A DNA stretch of 64,000 nucleotides, taken from positions 124,001 through 188,000 of the forward strand of contig RPGO01000024.1 in the NCBI GenBank assembly GCA_004193545.1, written 5' to 3'. The notes beneath the pieces were generated by a model. The model was given only the letters and a program-made list of their open reading frames with translations. It was not told the DNA's origin and did not search any database. This DNA comes from Candidatus Argoarchaeum ethanivorans (GTDB taxonomy: Archaea > Halobacteriota > Methanosarcinia > Methanosarcinales > EX4572-44). Both the position numbers and the translations under genes were made by a program. Shown here in pieces: positions 17,346-25,726 of this stretch. Positions within the stretch are counted from its first letter, which is position 1. Each line of letters opens with the position of its first letter.

Positions 17346-18272
17346 ATGATCATCGGTACACGTGGAAGTAAGCTTGCTCTTGCACAGGCACTAACTGTTC
17401 AGAAAAAACTGCGTTCGCTCGGCACAGAGACAACACTAAAGATTATCAAAACAAGAGGCGATAAGATCACCGATCGTCCGTTACATGCTGTTTCTGGTTT
17501 TGGCGCTTTTGTGTGTGAAATTGATGAGCACATGCTTGCAGATAATATTGATATTGCTGTACATTCGATGAAAGATGTGCCAACAGAGCGGCCGGAAGAG
17601 TTGACCATAGCAGCAGTGCTAAAGCGTGACTCTCCTTATGATGCGCTGCTCACGAGAGACAATGTCACACTCGAAGAGTTACCAGAAGGTACGGTTATTG
17701 GGACGGCAAGTCTTCGCCGCCGCTCGCAACTGCTGCGATACCGCAAGGATATTGTTGTGAAGGATATACGCGGCAATATTGATACTCGCCTTCGGAAACT
17801 GCATGATGGAGAATATGATGGTATTATTCTCGCTGAAGCCGGGCTTAATCGTATGAAATGGGATTTACCATGCAAGAGGCTCTACACAGAGCATTTTTGC
17901 CCATCTGCAAACCAGGGCAGCATCGCAGCAGTAACCAGGAAGAATAGTGAAGCAGAGTCTACGGTAAAGGTGCTTGACCACCAGCAGACCAGAATCGAAA
18001 CCGAGGTAGAACGCATAATAATCAGTGTGCTCGGTGGTGGTTGTGTGGTTCCTATTGCAGCTTTTGCAAAGAGCATGGACAGGTACATGCACGTTACAGC
18101 AGAAGTTTTATCCATCGATGGAAAACGATACACAAGAGTGGAAGAAGACATTACCTTAAAAGACTATGCAGTGCATGCACAAGATCTCGGTGAAAAACTT
18201 AAAAAATCAGGTGGTTATGAACTGATCAATGAAGCTAAAAAATATTTTTCACACGTGAGAGGAGAAACATGA
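17346..18272 (+). CDS. hemC: porphobilinogen deaminase (hydroxymethylbilane synthase)
   Basis: HemC polymerises four porphobilinogens into hydroxymethylbilane for haem, sirohaem, F430 and cobalamin. Diagnostic segments are MIIGTRGSKLALAQAL at the N-terminus, HSMKDVPTERPEELTIAAVL near residue 78, ASLRRRSQLL and DIRGNIDTRLRKL near residue 130, and the dipyrromethane-cofactor cysteine in LGGGCVVPIAAFA near residue 228. The 308 residues match the family. It overlaps cobA by four bases (ATGA), so the two are translationally coupled in tetrapyrrole synthesis. Confidence 0.96.
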   Translation: MIIGTRGSKLALAQALTVQKKLRSLGTETTLKIIKTRGDKITDRPLHAVSGFGAFVCEIDEHMLADNIDIAVHSMKDVPTERPEELTIAAVLKRDSPYDALLTRDNVTLEELPEGTVIGTASLRRRSQLLRYRKDIVVKDIRGNIDTRLRKLHDGEYDGIILAEAGLNRMKWDLPCKRLYTEHFCPSANQGSIAAVTRKNSEAESTVKVLDHQQTRIETEVERIIISVLGGGCVVPIAAFAKSMDRYMHVTAEVLSIDGKRYTRVEEDITLKDYAVHAQDLGEKLKKSGGYELINEAKKYFSHVRGET

Positions 18273-19021
18273 GAGATAGAAAAAATTATGGGGTTGTGTA
18301 TCTTGTTGGATCAGGTCCGGGGGACCCGGAACTGCTCACGATAAAAGCAAAGAGGCTCATCACCAAAGCAGATGTTATACTCTATGATCAGCTACCAGGA
18401 AAAGAGATACTTGCTATGATGCCTGATTCTGCTGAGAAAATAGATGTCGGAAAAAAAGCAGGGCAGCACACGCTTTCACAGGACAAGATCAATGAAGTGC
18501 TTGTTAAAAAAGCAAAGGAGGGCAGGATGGTTGTGCGTCTAAAAGGCGGCGACCCGTATGTGTTTGGACGTGGTGGCGAGGAGGCAGCAGAACTACGTGA
18601 AGAGGGCATTCATGTTGAAGTTGTACCAGGGATTACTTCTGCCATTGCAGCACCAGCATGCGCTGGCATACCAGTAACGCACAGGGAGCATGCCTCGATG
18701 CTTACAATAATCACCGGACACGAAGATCCAACAAAGAATGACACCTCCCTTGACTGGAAGCTTCTTGCACAGTTCAATGGCACACTGGTCATACTCATGG
18801 GTGTAAAGATGCTTGAGCGAAACGTCAGCGAATTAATCAAATACGGCAGAAACAAGGACACGCCAGTAGCTATTATTGAAAAAGGCACCAGAGCAGACCA
18901 GAGAGTTACCACAGGCACTCTTGCTTCCATTGCAGAGATTGCAAAACAGCAGCAGATAAAAGCACCTGCCGTAACCGTAATTGGAGATGTGGTGAGCCTG
19001 TATAAGGAATTGAAGGAGTGA
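18269..19021 (+). CDS. cobA: uroporphyrinogen-III C-methyltransferase
   Basis: SUMT transfers two methyls from SAM to uroporphyrinogen III to give precorrin-2, the branch point to sirohaem, cobalamin and F430. The sequence shows VYLVGSGPGDPELLTIKA at the N-terminus, VVRLKGGDPYVFGRGGEEA near residue 90, EVVPGITSAIAAPACAGIPV near 120 and TLVILMGVKMLERN near 175. All are hallmarks of the class III methyltransferase fold. Its 250 residues fit the single-domain CobA type. It is coupled to hemC. A small hairpin of the dispersed family follows 13 bases after the stop. Confidence 0.96.
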   Translation: MRDRKNYGVVYLVGSGPGDPELLTIKAKRLITKADVILYDQLPGKEILAMMPDSAEKIDVGKKAGQHTLSQDKINEVLVKKAKEGRMVVRLKGGDPYVFGRGGEEAAELREEGIHVEVVPGITSAIAAPACAGIPVTHREHASMLTIITGHEDPTKNDTSLDWKLLAQFNGTLVILMGVKMLERNVSELIKYGRNKDTPVAIIEKGTRADQRVTTGTLASIAEIAKQQQIKAPAVTVIGDVVSLYKELKE

Positions 19022-19033
19022 ATCCTGCTTTTT

Positions 19034-19050
19034 GCACAACTTCGTTGTGT
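19034..19050. repeat. dispersed 9-3-9-type hairpin after cobA
   Basis: GCACAAC-TTC-GTTGTGT, the reverse-complement form of the CTGCACAAC/GTTGTGCAG hairpin found at four other loci, here with slightly decayed outer pairs. It lies 13 bases after cobA. Confidence 0.6.
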
Positions 19051-19152
19051 AGAAGCCACAACCGTGTCATCCCACTTTGAAAAGCGGGGCATCCGTGGTG
19101 GTTGGAAGTACATTTTTTTTTCATGCATCTTTTACTTTTGTTTCAAGTGTTT

Positions 19153-19227
19153 TTGCATATAACATCCAAGCTTTGAAGTCCTGCGAAGCAAGAGTTGGGA
19201 GAAGCAATGCCAGATACGCTCTGTTAA
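19153..19227 (-). repeat. attC-like site after the unknown gene at 19291
   Basis: On the minus strand the gene at 19291-20319 is followed by TTTAACAGAGCGTATCTGGC, about 45 bases of spacer, then GTTATATGCAA. The block TAACAGAGCGTATCTGGC is shared exactly with the site at 32492-32588, and GTTATA pairs with the TAAC end. The position just after a single gene's 3' end is that of an integron cassette recombination site. Confidence 0.4.
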
Positions 19228-19290
19228 ACGAAGTATCTTCACATTTTATGCATCTTTTCACCATGGATAAATGTTTCATCAAGCCAACAC

Positions 19291-20319
19291 CTAATCGTTT
19301 TTTTGTGCCAACATCCCCTTTACACGTGACTGATATAACATTTGCATATCCGAACTCATCCCCTTATAAAGCGCTTTTACTTTCTTCTGTGAATCTTTGT
19401 CATCCATATCAAGTGCTAACTCTTCAATTTGTCTTATTGCAACCATATCGCTGTAACCTTTAGCGATATCAACGATGCTATCCACAACCTCTTTTGAATT
19501 AATGCTGCGATTCGTTTTTCCTAACAACTCAGCAGTATGCTGAAAATGGTCAAAATTTTCGTACAGACGGTTCTTTTCGTTGTTAACTTGGAGCACATAA
19601 TAAGTACTATCCTTATATTCTTTTCCATTATTAATATTCTCCAGTCTATTGTTTGGCTTTAGCCTATATTCGCCAAGAAAATCGGATTCGGCTTTTCCCT
19701 CCGGTATGCATACAATTCTTCCGCTTTGAAGTCGCTTGGCATTGTTTCGCTTGAAATAGAGATCTAAGTCATGGCCGGGTGTGATGGTATCATCCCTATT
19801 TAAAAAGTTTATGACCTTTGCAATAATCGGAACGCCTGTGCCTATTAAACCAAAATAAGGCAGAAATTCGGCAAAAATCGGCATTCCACTGATAGTTGAA
19901 ACCCCTTCTTTAATAGCTTTAACCAGACTATCATCTAACTTGTCCAACTCCATAATCTTTGTGGTTAGACGCAATGACTCTCCAAGATAAGACTTTGTGT
20001 AGTAGCAAAGTTCATGTCCATAGTCCTGCGCACCAAAGTCGGTCAGTTGAAACACTCCATCATCAAATCTTATATCCGGTTGGTAACAATTAATAGCCTC
20101 TGCTGCCCCTTGTTTCTCTTCCGCAGTTTTAACGAAAGTGGAGATCATAAGCTCATTTTTCTTCTCCTCCGTTTCGTGTTTGATAAAGAAATACAGGTAT
20201 CTGACTACCAACGGTTCTCCAATATCCAAAGCCTTATAACCAGTTGACCGCTCCGCGTTAACTCCAGCTTGCTTGTAGAGCGATTGTAGGTTTCCATTAA
20301 CACTTAATAAGCTAACCAT
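19291..20319 (-). CDS. hypothetical protein in cassette-like context
   Basis: I do not recognise this 342-residue soluble protein. It begins MVSLLSVNGNLQSLYKQAGV, has a hydrophobic segment around residues 140-170 (MPIFAEFLPYFGLIGTGVPI) that could be one membrane or buried helix, and a charged helical C-terminus (KVKALYKGMSSDMQ). GGGGGAGAAAAG lies upstream of ATG 20319, and a good archaeal promoter is present near 20480. An attC-like site follows the gene and a duplicated IS-rich block precedes it, so the gene looks acquired. Confidence 0.6.
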   Translation of the reverse strand: MVSLLSVNGNLQSLYKQAGVNAERSTGYKALDIGEPLVVRYLYFFIKHETEEKKNELMISTFVKTAEEKQGAAEAINCYQPDIRFDDGVFQLTDFGAQDYGHELCYYTKSYLGESLRLTTKIMELDKLDDSLVKAIKEGVSTISGMPIFAEFLPYFGLIGTGVPIIAKVINFLNRDDTITPGHDLDLYFKRNNAKRLQSGRIVCIPEGKAESDFLGEYRLKPNNRLENINNGKEYKDSTYYVLQVNNEKNRLYENFDHFQHTAELLGKTNRSINSKEVVDSIVDIAKGYSDMVAIRQIEELALDMDDKDSQKKVKALYKGMSSDMQMLYQSRVKGMLAQKND

Positions 20320-20384
20320 TTCTTTTCTCCCCCTTCTATACCTAATTTTCCATTACTTTCCCTTAATCCCACCATATTTGTCAC

Positions 20385-21075
20385 TTTCATCTTTTTTATC
20401 ACCTTCTTCCCATTTTTCAAAGTCACTATACTCCGTACTTAATGGATACTGAACTCGTTAGCGTTTTTAGTATATAAAGGTTTCGTTTTATCGGGGCTGT
20501 CAACTTATTGGGTGTTATACCAAAACTCTAATTTCTTTCATGCGTTCAAACCCAGAACATTAGACATTATATCTGAATATACAACCAGGTCGAAACAATG
20601 CCAACACCCAACAACTTTACAACCACGTTTTATCGTGACCGTTTCAATTCGTGTTGGTGAATTTTAATAAGTTAATCGGTGTCTGAGTGCGATAAAATGT
20701 TTTGGGACATTAGATCTCGGACACCATCTGTAGCTGTTGTTTTTATTTCATAAATATTTACGTTTGTTACCAAAATATTTATAATACATAAAAATTATGT
20801 ATATTATGTGATACCATGTTTTGGGATTTATTATGCGGAAAAAATAATCTACAGCTACAATTAAGCGATTTTGAAGATGAAAATTCAATTAAATCTTTAG
20901 AAACAACGATAAGAAATTTTAAATACAAAAATAAGTCCTCAAAAAGTGGATTTTGTAAACGATGTGGGAGCTACAAATTGATAGGTTGGGGTGGTTATAG
21001 AAGGAACATCCGGCACATGTATGCTAAGGATGAACGTGTTCGAGCGATTCGATTTAGGTGTAAGACATGTGGAAA
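20385..21075 (+). repeat. source copy of the 690-bp inverted duplication
   Basis: This block, running from the promoter region of the 19291 gene through the left end of the zinc-ribbon IS and about 85 transposase codons, recurs inverted at 6761-7443. It also holds a relic (GGGGCTGTCAACTT near 20507) matching the right end of the other zinc-ribbon element at 60.9 kb. Confidence 0.75.
20476..20500 (-). promoter_or_regulatory. archaeal BRE/TATA promoter
   Basis: The minus strand reads CGAAACCTTTATATACTA, a purine-rich BRE followed by a TATA box, about 160 bases upstream of ATG 20319. The same promoter block is duplicated at about 7345-7365 inside the chimeric IS630. Confidence 0.45.
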
Positions 21076-22053
21076 AACATTCACAGTATTGCCCATTGGT
21101 GTTACTTTCTATAAACGATTTGGAGATAAAGATTATCAGGAAATGGTGGAACAGAGATGCAGTCGCGGCTCAGGTTATAGAAGATTATCGAGAAGAGGCA
21201 AAATCAAATACTGCAGCCATGTTACAATGTGGAGACAAATGCAAAAAACAGGACAACAAACTCTTAATGCCTTTTTCGATCTTGGAGATTTAACATTTTC
21301 AGGCATAATAATCATTGATGAGAGGTGGCTTTCTGTAGGTAATGGAATCTTTCATTTTGGATGTATTGCACTGGATGGAGTAACCGGAAGAATGATTCTT
21401 GCAGAAGTCTATCCTGCATTTACGAAAAAAGAAGCAGAGGAATTCCTTCGATTGCTATCGAAATTAGTTGATGTTGAATTTTTGGTTGCAGATGATTCTG
21501 TAATTCAGGCTGTAATTAACAAAGTGTTTCCTGATGCTATCAGACAGTATTGCATATTCCATATCAAGAAGAACATTAAAAAAGCATTTCGTGAAACAAA
21601 ATTGATGAAACTTTCAGATGAAGCTGTTAAAGTTAGAAAAGAGATTTTGGATATTTTCAATGCAGAAACCAGTGATGAAGCAATTCGGAGATTAGCGATT
21701 TTAGTTGAAAAAAGACACACGTTGCCTCCGATGGCTCAAGATGTTGTGAACAGATTAGTTAGTAAGATTGAATGTTTGTTCTGGTATCTTGATTACGACA
21801 TTCCAAAAACATCCAATCAAGCAGAACATATTTTTTCCCTTTTTCAACCGATTATTGATGCCGCAAAGAGTTTTTCAACGGGCGCTGGAAACTTTTTCAA
21901 GACTATTATGTTTTATAAAAATTTCCATTTCTATTCTTCGGGATCAAATAAAGATAAGAATACAATGCATTCCATAGGAGTTAATTCAGATTCGATGTTT
22001 GATTTTATCCAATTGCCTTAAGAGCACCAACAGGTAATGTAACGGTCACGGTA
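20631..22053 (+). mobile_element. intact insertion sequence with 29-bp terminal inverted repeats
   Basis: The left end 20631-20659 and the reverse complement of 22025-22053 match at 24 of 29 positions, sharing CGTGACCGTT and TGTTGGTG. Between them lies one full transposase gene. I cannot name the IS family with certainty; the zinc-ribbon plus CIFHIKK-type DDE domain belongs to the IS256/MULE-like group seen in archaea. No target duplication was recognised. Confidence 0.75.
20816..22021 (+). CDS. transposase, zinc-ribbon plus DDE domain
   Basis: The 401-residue protein has an N-terminal zinc ribbon (CKRCG near residue 44 and CKTCGK near 82), a linker, and a DDE core. Core motifs are IIIIDERWLSVGNG (first Asp, near residue 165), EFLVADDSVIQAVINK followed by YCIFHIKKNIKK (second Asp and the C-x2-H helix), and TSNQAEHIFSLF (Glu). 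These correspond to the MULE/IS256-like superfamily. The frame is complete and all three acidic residues are present, so it may be active. Confidence 0.85.
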   Translation: MFWDLLCGKNNLQLQLSDFEDENSIKSLETTIRNFKYKNKSSKSGFCKRCGSYKLIGWGGYRRNIRHMYAKDERVRAIRFRCKTCGKTFTVLPIGVTFYKRFGDKDYQEMVEQRCSRGSGYRRLSRRGKIKYCSHVTMWRQMQKTGQQTLNAFFDLGDLTFSGIIIIDERWLSVGNGIFHFGCIALDGVTGRMILAEVYPAFTKKEAEEFLRLLSKLVDVEFLVADDSVIQAVINKVFPDAIRQYCIFHIKKNIKKAFRETKLMKLSDEAVKVRKEILDIFNAETSDEAIRRLAILVEKRHTLPPMAQDVVNRLVSKIECLFWYLDYDIPKTSNQAEHIFSLFQPIIDAAKSFSTGAGNFFKTIMFYKNFHFYSSGSNKDKNTMHSIGVNSDSMFDFIQLP

Positions 22054-22141
22054 TGGTGCAGCATGCCTGTAAAACCAGGTCATACCCAAAAAAGAGATAG
22101 CCTTTTAAATCAAAAAGCTAATTTGACGTCTTCTCTGTGCA

Positions 22142-22243
22142 CTCGATTACTGCGTAATCGAGAATTAAAAGGTTACTGGTATTTCTGCACAACGAAGTTG
22201 TGCAGTTGTTGGGTTAATCTCTGTACAACGAAGTTGTGCAGAG
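22142..22243. repeat. cluster of three dispersed hairpins at purE 3' end
   Basis: Three perfect or near-perfect hairpins: CTCGATTAC-TGC-GTAATCGAG (22142-22162), CTGCACAAC-GAA-GTTGTGCAG (22185-22205) and CTCTGTACAAC-GAA-GTTGTGCAGAG (22219-22243). The last one lies inside the purE frame and encodes its final residues. Confidence 0.75.
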
Positions 22244-22621
22244 ATGAAGTATTCGCTGTGCAAGCTTTGCTGCGTTTACGCTGTTGTCAATTCCCACACA
22301 CGCAACAGGCACACCAGGCGGCATCTGGACGATGGAAAGAAGGGCATCAAACCCCCCAAGTTTTCCATTTACTGGAACCCCGATAACAGGTTTTTCAGTT
22401 TTAGATGCAATAACACCTGGAAGTGCTGCCGAAAGCCCGGCTATTGCGATAAATATCTTTGCTTCTGTCTGTTTTACATAAGTGTCAAGTTTATCAGGAT
22501 TTCGATGTGCTGAAATCACTTTTGTCTCATAAGCGATACCTGCATCTTCCAGTACTCTGCAGGCTTTATCTGCTATTTTTCGGTCCGATTCAGAACCCAT
22601 TATAATTGCTACATCTATCAT
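22214..22621 (-). CDS. purE: N5-carboxyaminoimidazole ribonucleotide mutase PurE
   Basis: PurE makes 4-carboxy-aminoimidazole ribonucleotide in purine synthesis. [20 protein letters not shown] at the N-terminus, SAHRNPDKL near residue 40, [20 protein letters not shown] near 60 and the [19 protein letters not shown] segment near 95 are the family signatures. SAHRNP corresponds to the class I-type pocket. The last nine codons (LCTTSLYRD) derive from a dispersed hairpin repeat rather than from normal purE sequence, so the native C-terminus was replaced. Confidence 0.93.
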   Translation of the reverse strand: MIDVAIIMGSESDRKIADKACRVLEDAGIAYETKVISAHRNPDKLDTYVKQTEAKIFIAIAGLSAALPGVIASKTEKPVIGVPVNGKLGGFDALLSIVQMPPGVPVACVGIDNSVNAAKLAQRILHLCTTSLYRD

Positions 22622-22975
22622 AAATATCCTTTTGTGTTTTTGCTTGTTAATATCTTTTCTTGAACGTATAGGAAATTATAAACGCAACCATGTTCTCTTG
22701 CTACTGAAATTCGATAGGGGATTGTAATTAAATAAAAGTGTCAAATCAATTGTCGCGCGGAAGGATCGCATAGTTCCACTCCCCATGAATTTTATCTCTT
22801 ATGATATTGATCGGTTCCAGCTGCTGCATCGTTTCGTATATGCTTCGGATTTCTTCTGTATCCACTATATATAATGGGGAGTACGACTATATAAAAATGT
22901 TACCTTGATTTAATTACGGGCACTATAATGCAAGGGTTTATGAATATTAGGGATGCTTAGAACTACTGGAATATA
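22622..22975. other. divergent intergenic region with ORF relic
   Basis: These 354 bases separate divergent purE and mvk. On the minus strand, about 22750-22865, a 43-codon frame reads VDTEEIRSIYETMQQLEPIN and ends HGEWNYAILPRDN, which looks like the C-terminal tail of a transposase; no start or family can be assigned. Nearer mvk, the AT-rich stretch ATATATAATGGG and TATATAAAAATG near 22865-22900 offers TATA boxes. No RNA gene is seen. Confidence 0.4.
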
Positions 22976-23869
22976 ATGACTACCTGTTCTGCTCCTGCAA
23001 AGATATACCTGTCTGGTGAGCATGCCGTGGTGTATGGCGAACCTGCTGTAGCATGTGCTGTAGAACTGCGAACACAAGTCACCGTAGAACCAGCAAGTTC
23101 CACAACTGTTATTTCTGGAGGTGTTCCAACCAGAATTGAAAGCGCTACCTATATAATAGAGGCGTTGGAACAGATTAGACGTGTGCACCCTGTACCGGAT
23201 GTATCGATACATATTACCTCAGATATACCAACTGGTGCAGGTATTGGTTCATCTGCTGCACTTACAGTGGCTTTGCTCCAGGCACTATCCATCGAATTCG
23301 GTGTTGATATTGATATTTTGCAGATTGCATCTATGGCATACGATGTTGAACTTTCGGTGCAGGGCGCGGCAAGTCAAACTGACACATTTATCTCTACCAT
23401 GGGCGGAATAGTACTGATGCCTGATCGCATATTTCTTTCACATCTGGAATGCAGCATTGTTATTGGTGATACAGGCATGCGAGGGAAAACCTCAACAATG
23501 GTTGCAAAAGTTGCAGAGTTAAAGAATACCTATCCCGGAGTAACTGAACACATCATTAAATCAATTGGAGTTATCGCACACATGGGGGTTGTTTTGCTTG
23601 AGAAAAAGGATTATTCGGGAGTTGGCAGACTGATGAATATTAATCATGGATTACTTGAATCACTTGGGGTTGGCACATCTTCACTTTCACAACTTGTATA
23701 TAGAGCGCGAGATGCTGGCGCATTTGGAGCCAAGATTACAGGTGCTGGTGGTGGTGGCTGCATGGTAGCCTTAACTGATAAACCAGAAGATGTTATAAAA
23801 AGTATTGAGTGCTGTTATGGAAAAGCGATGGTTGTAAAACCTGCGAGGGAGGGTGTAAGGGAAGAGTGA
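22976..23869 (+). CDS. mvk: mevalonate kinase
   Basis: The enzyme phosphorylates mevalonate in archaeal isoprenoid lipid synthesis. This GHMP kinase shows CSAPAKIYLSGEHAVVYGEP at the N-terminus, the ATP-binding PTGAGIGSSAALTVALLQAL motif near residue 85 and the C-terminal AFGAKITGAGGGGCMVALTD motif near residue 250. Its 297 residues are typical. It overlaps the ipk gene by four bases and starts an unbroken rightward run ending at galU. Confidence 0.95.
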   Translation: MTTCSAPAKIYLSGEHAVVYGEPAVACAVELRTQVTVEPASSTTVISGGVPTRIESATYIIEALEQIRRVHPVPDVSIHITSDIPTGAGIGSSAALTVALLQALSIEFGVDIDILQIASMAYDVELSVQGAASQTDTFISTMGGIVLMPDRIFLSHLECSIVIGDTGMRGKTSTMVAKVAELKNTYPGVTEHIIKSIGVIAHMGVVLLEKKDYSGVGRLMNINHGLLESLGVGTSSLSQLVYRARDAGAFGAKITGAGGGGCMVALTDKPEDVIKSIECCYGKAMVVKPAREGVREE

Positions 23870-24627
23870 AACCCATATTATTAAAGATTGGTGGGAGTGT
23901 GCTTACAGACAAGAGGCGGGAGTGCACATTTAACATGCAAAATATCAAACGCATTGCAGGAGAGATTGCAAGAGCCTCTGTACCGATAGTGATTGTACAC
24001 GGTGCCGGTTCGTTTGGACATCCACAGGCAAAAAAATATCATATACAGCAAAATCCGGATACAGAGGGGCTGGCTAAAACTCATCGAGCAGTTTTAGAAC
24101 TAAATACTGTTTTTGTGGAAGCTTTGCAGGAGGAAGGTGTTGCAGCAACAGGTGTTCATCCATTGGATTGTCTGCTTGCAAAGAGGGGTGTTGTTAAACA
24201 GTGGGAAATCGAAATCATAAAAAGAATGGTTGATTTTGGGGTTACACCAGTAATCCATGGAGATGTTGTAATGGATACGGTCAATGGCATCTCGGTAATT
24301 TCCGGAGATCAAATCCTTACATACCTTGCAAAAAAACTGGATGTTGCGGTAATTGGTGCAGGTACTGCTGTTGATGGAGTACTCGATGAAAATGGAAGAA
24401 CGATTCCTCGTATAACCCCATCCAATTTTAATGAAGTGTCGGATTACATAAGAGGTTCCACTGATGATGATGTAACTGGCGGTATGAGGGGTAAGGTATT
24501 AGAACTATTGAAGCTTGCAGAATCCGGAGTAGAGTCAGTGATATTTAATGCAGACTTAAGTAATATGGTTTTTAAGTTTCTGTCAGGTGAAGTAATCCAG
24601 GCAACACGTATTAGTGGAGCTGAATGA
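23866..24627 (+). CDS. isopentenyl phosphate kinase
   Basis: IPK converts isopentenyl phosphate to IPP in the modified archaeal mevalonate pathway. The amino-acid-kinase fold is visible: ILLKIGGSVLTDK at the N-terminus, VPIVIVHGAGSFGHPQAKKY near residue 45 with the catalytic His of the IPK class, ISVISGDQILTYLAKKL near residue 140 and DDVTGGMRGKVLEL near residue 205. The start is GTG 23866 (VKPILLKIGG), overlapping the mvk stop; the frame is open further upstream but that part is antisense to sense within mvk. The stop overlaps the next ATG. Confidence 0.95.
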   Translation: MKPILLKIGGSVLTDKRRECTFNMQNIKRIAGEIARASVPIVIVHGAGSFGHPQAKKYHIQQNPDTEGLAKTHRAVLELNTVFVEALQEEGVAATGVHPLDCLLAKRGVVKQWEIEIIKRMVDFGVTPVIHGDVVMDTVNGISVISGDQILTYLAKKLDVAVIGAGTAVDGVLDENGRTIPRITPSNFNEVSDYIRGSTDDDVTGGMRGKVLELLKLAESGVESVIFNADLSNMVFKFLSGEVIQATRISGAE

Positions 24628-25703
24628 TGAACACTTCCATCCGAAAAATAGAACATTTGAAATTGTGTGCAGAGCAGCATGTAGAAGCCAAAAAGAATGT
24701 AACATCCGGTTTACCCGGTTTTGGAGATGTTCATCTTGTGCACCAGGCTCTTCCTGAAATAAACAAAAAAGATATCGACACATCCACCAGGTTTTTCAAT
24801 CGAAGATTCAGTGCCCCGATTATGATTGCTTCAATGACTGGAGGGCATCCCGACACCTTTGAAATCAACCACAGACTCGCACTTGCAGCAGCCGAGCTTG
24901 GTGTTGGCATTGGTGTTGGAAGCCAGAGAGCAGCTATCGAGGACCAGAAACAGGAAAGCTCTTTTAAAATTGTAAGAGATGCGGCACCTGATGTCTTTGT
25001 TCAGGCGAATATCGGGGCAGTTCAGTTAACGAAATACGGCGTAAGAATGGCACAGAAGGTTGTTGACATGATCGATGCCGATGCCCTTTCCATTCACCTG
25101 AATTTTTTACAGGAAGCTATACAGCCAGAAGGCGATACTGATGCAACGGGTTGTCTTACTGCCATACGTAAAGTATGCAGCGAGCTTTCCATTCCCGTAA
25201 TTGTAAAAGAAACCGGGGCTGGCATTTCTTATGAAACCGCCAGTGCACTGGTGGATGCCGGTGTTTCAGCAATCGATGTTGGTGGTATGGGTGGAACCAG
25301 CTGGGCTGGTGTTGAAGTATACCGTGCAAAGGATAGGGGGGATGTAATGTCTGAGCATCTTGGAAATGTTTTCTGGAACTGGGGGATACCAACTGTTGCA
25401 AGCATTATTGAATGCACAGGTCGGGTACCTGTAATTGCAACAGGCGGGGTGCGAAATGGTATAGATGTGCTAAAATCACTTGGTCTTGGTGCTAATCTTT
25501 GCGGCATTGCACTGCCGTTATTAAAACCAGCAATGAAAAGCAAAAATCATGTTATTGAAATATTAGTTCAAGTTATTGAAGAATTAAAAGTAGCCATGTT
25601 TCTATGCGGTTGTGCAGATATTAAGTCTGTTAAGAACATCCCTGTTGTAGTTACTGGTAATACGCGTCAATGGCTTGAAGGAAGAGATTTTGATATAAAA
25701 TAA
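24624..25703 (+). CDS. fni: type 2 isopentenyl-diphosphate delta-isomerase
   Basis: This FMN-dependent TIM-barrel enzyme interconverts IPP and DMAPP. Motifs are PIMIASMTGGHPDTFEINHR near residue 65, GVGIGVGSQRAA near 95, LSIHLNFLQEAIQPEGD near 155 and IDVGGMGGTSWAGVE near 215, then TGGVRNGIDVLKSLGLGANL, the flavin-phosphate site. The 359 residues match the family. ATG 24624 or 24627 both overlap the ipk stop. Confidence 0.95.
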   Translation: MMNTSIRKIEHLKLCAEQHVEAKKNVTSGLPGFGDVHLVHQALPEINKKDIDTSTRFFNRRFSAPIMIASMTGGHPDTFEINHRLALAAAELGVGIGVGSQRAAIEDQKQESSFKIVRDAAPDVFVQANIGAVQLTKYGVRMAQKVVDMIDADALSIHLNFLQEAIQPEGDTDATGCLTAIRKVCSELSIPVIVKETGAGISYETASALVDAGVSAIDVGGMGGTSWAGVEVYRAKDRGDVMSEHLGNVFWNWGIPTVASIIECTGRVPVIATGGVRNGIDVLKSLGLGANLCGIALPLLKPAMKSKNHVIEILVQVIEELKVAMFLCGCADIKSVKNIPVVVTGNTRQWLEGRDFDIK

Positions 25704-25726
25704 TAAAAATAAAAGGAGATAATATA

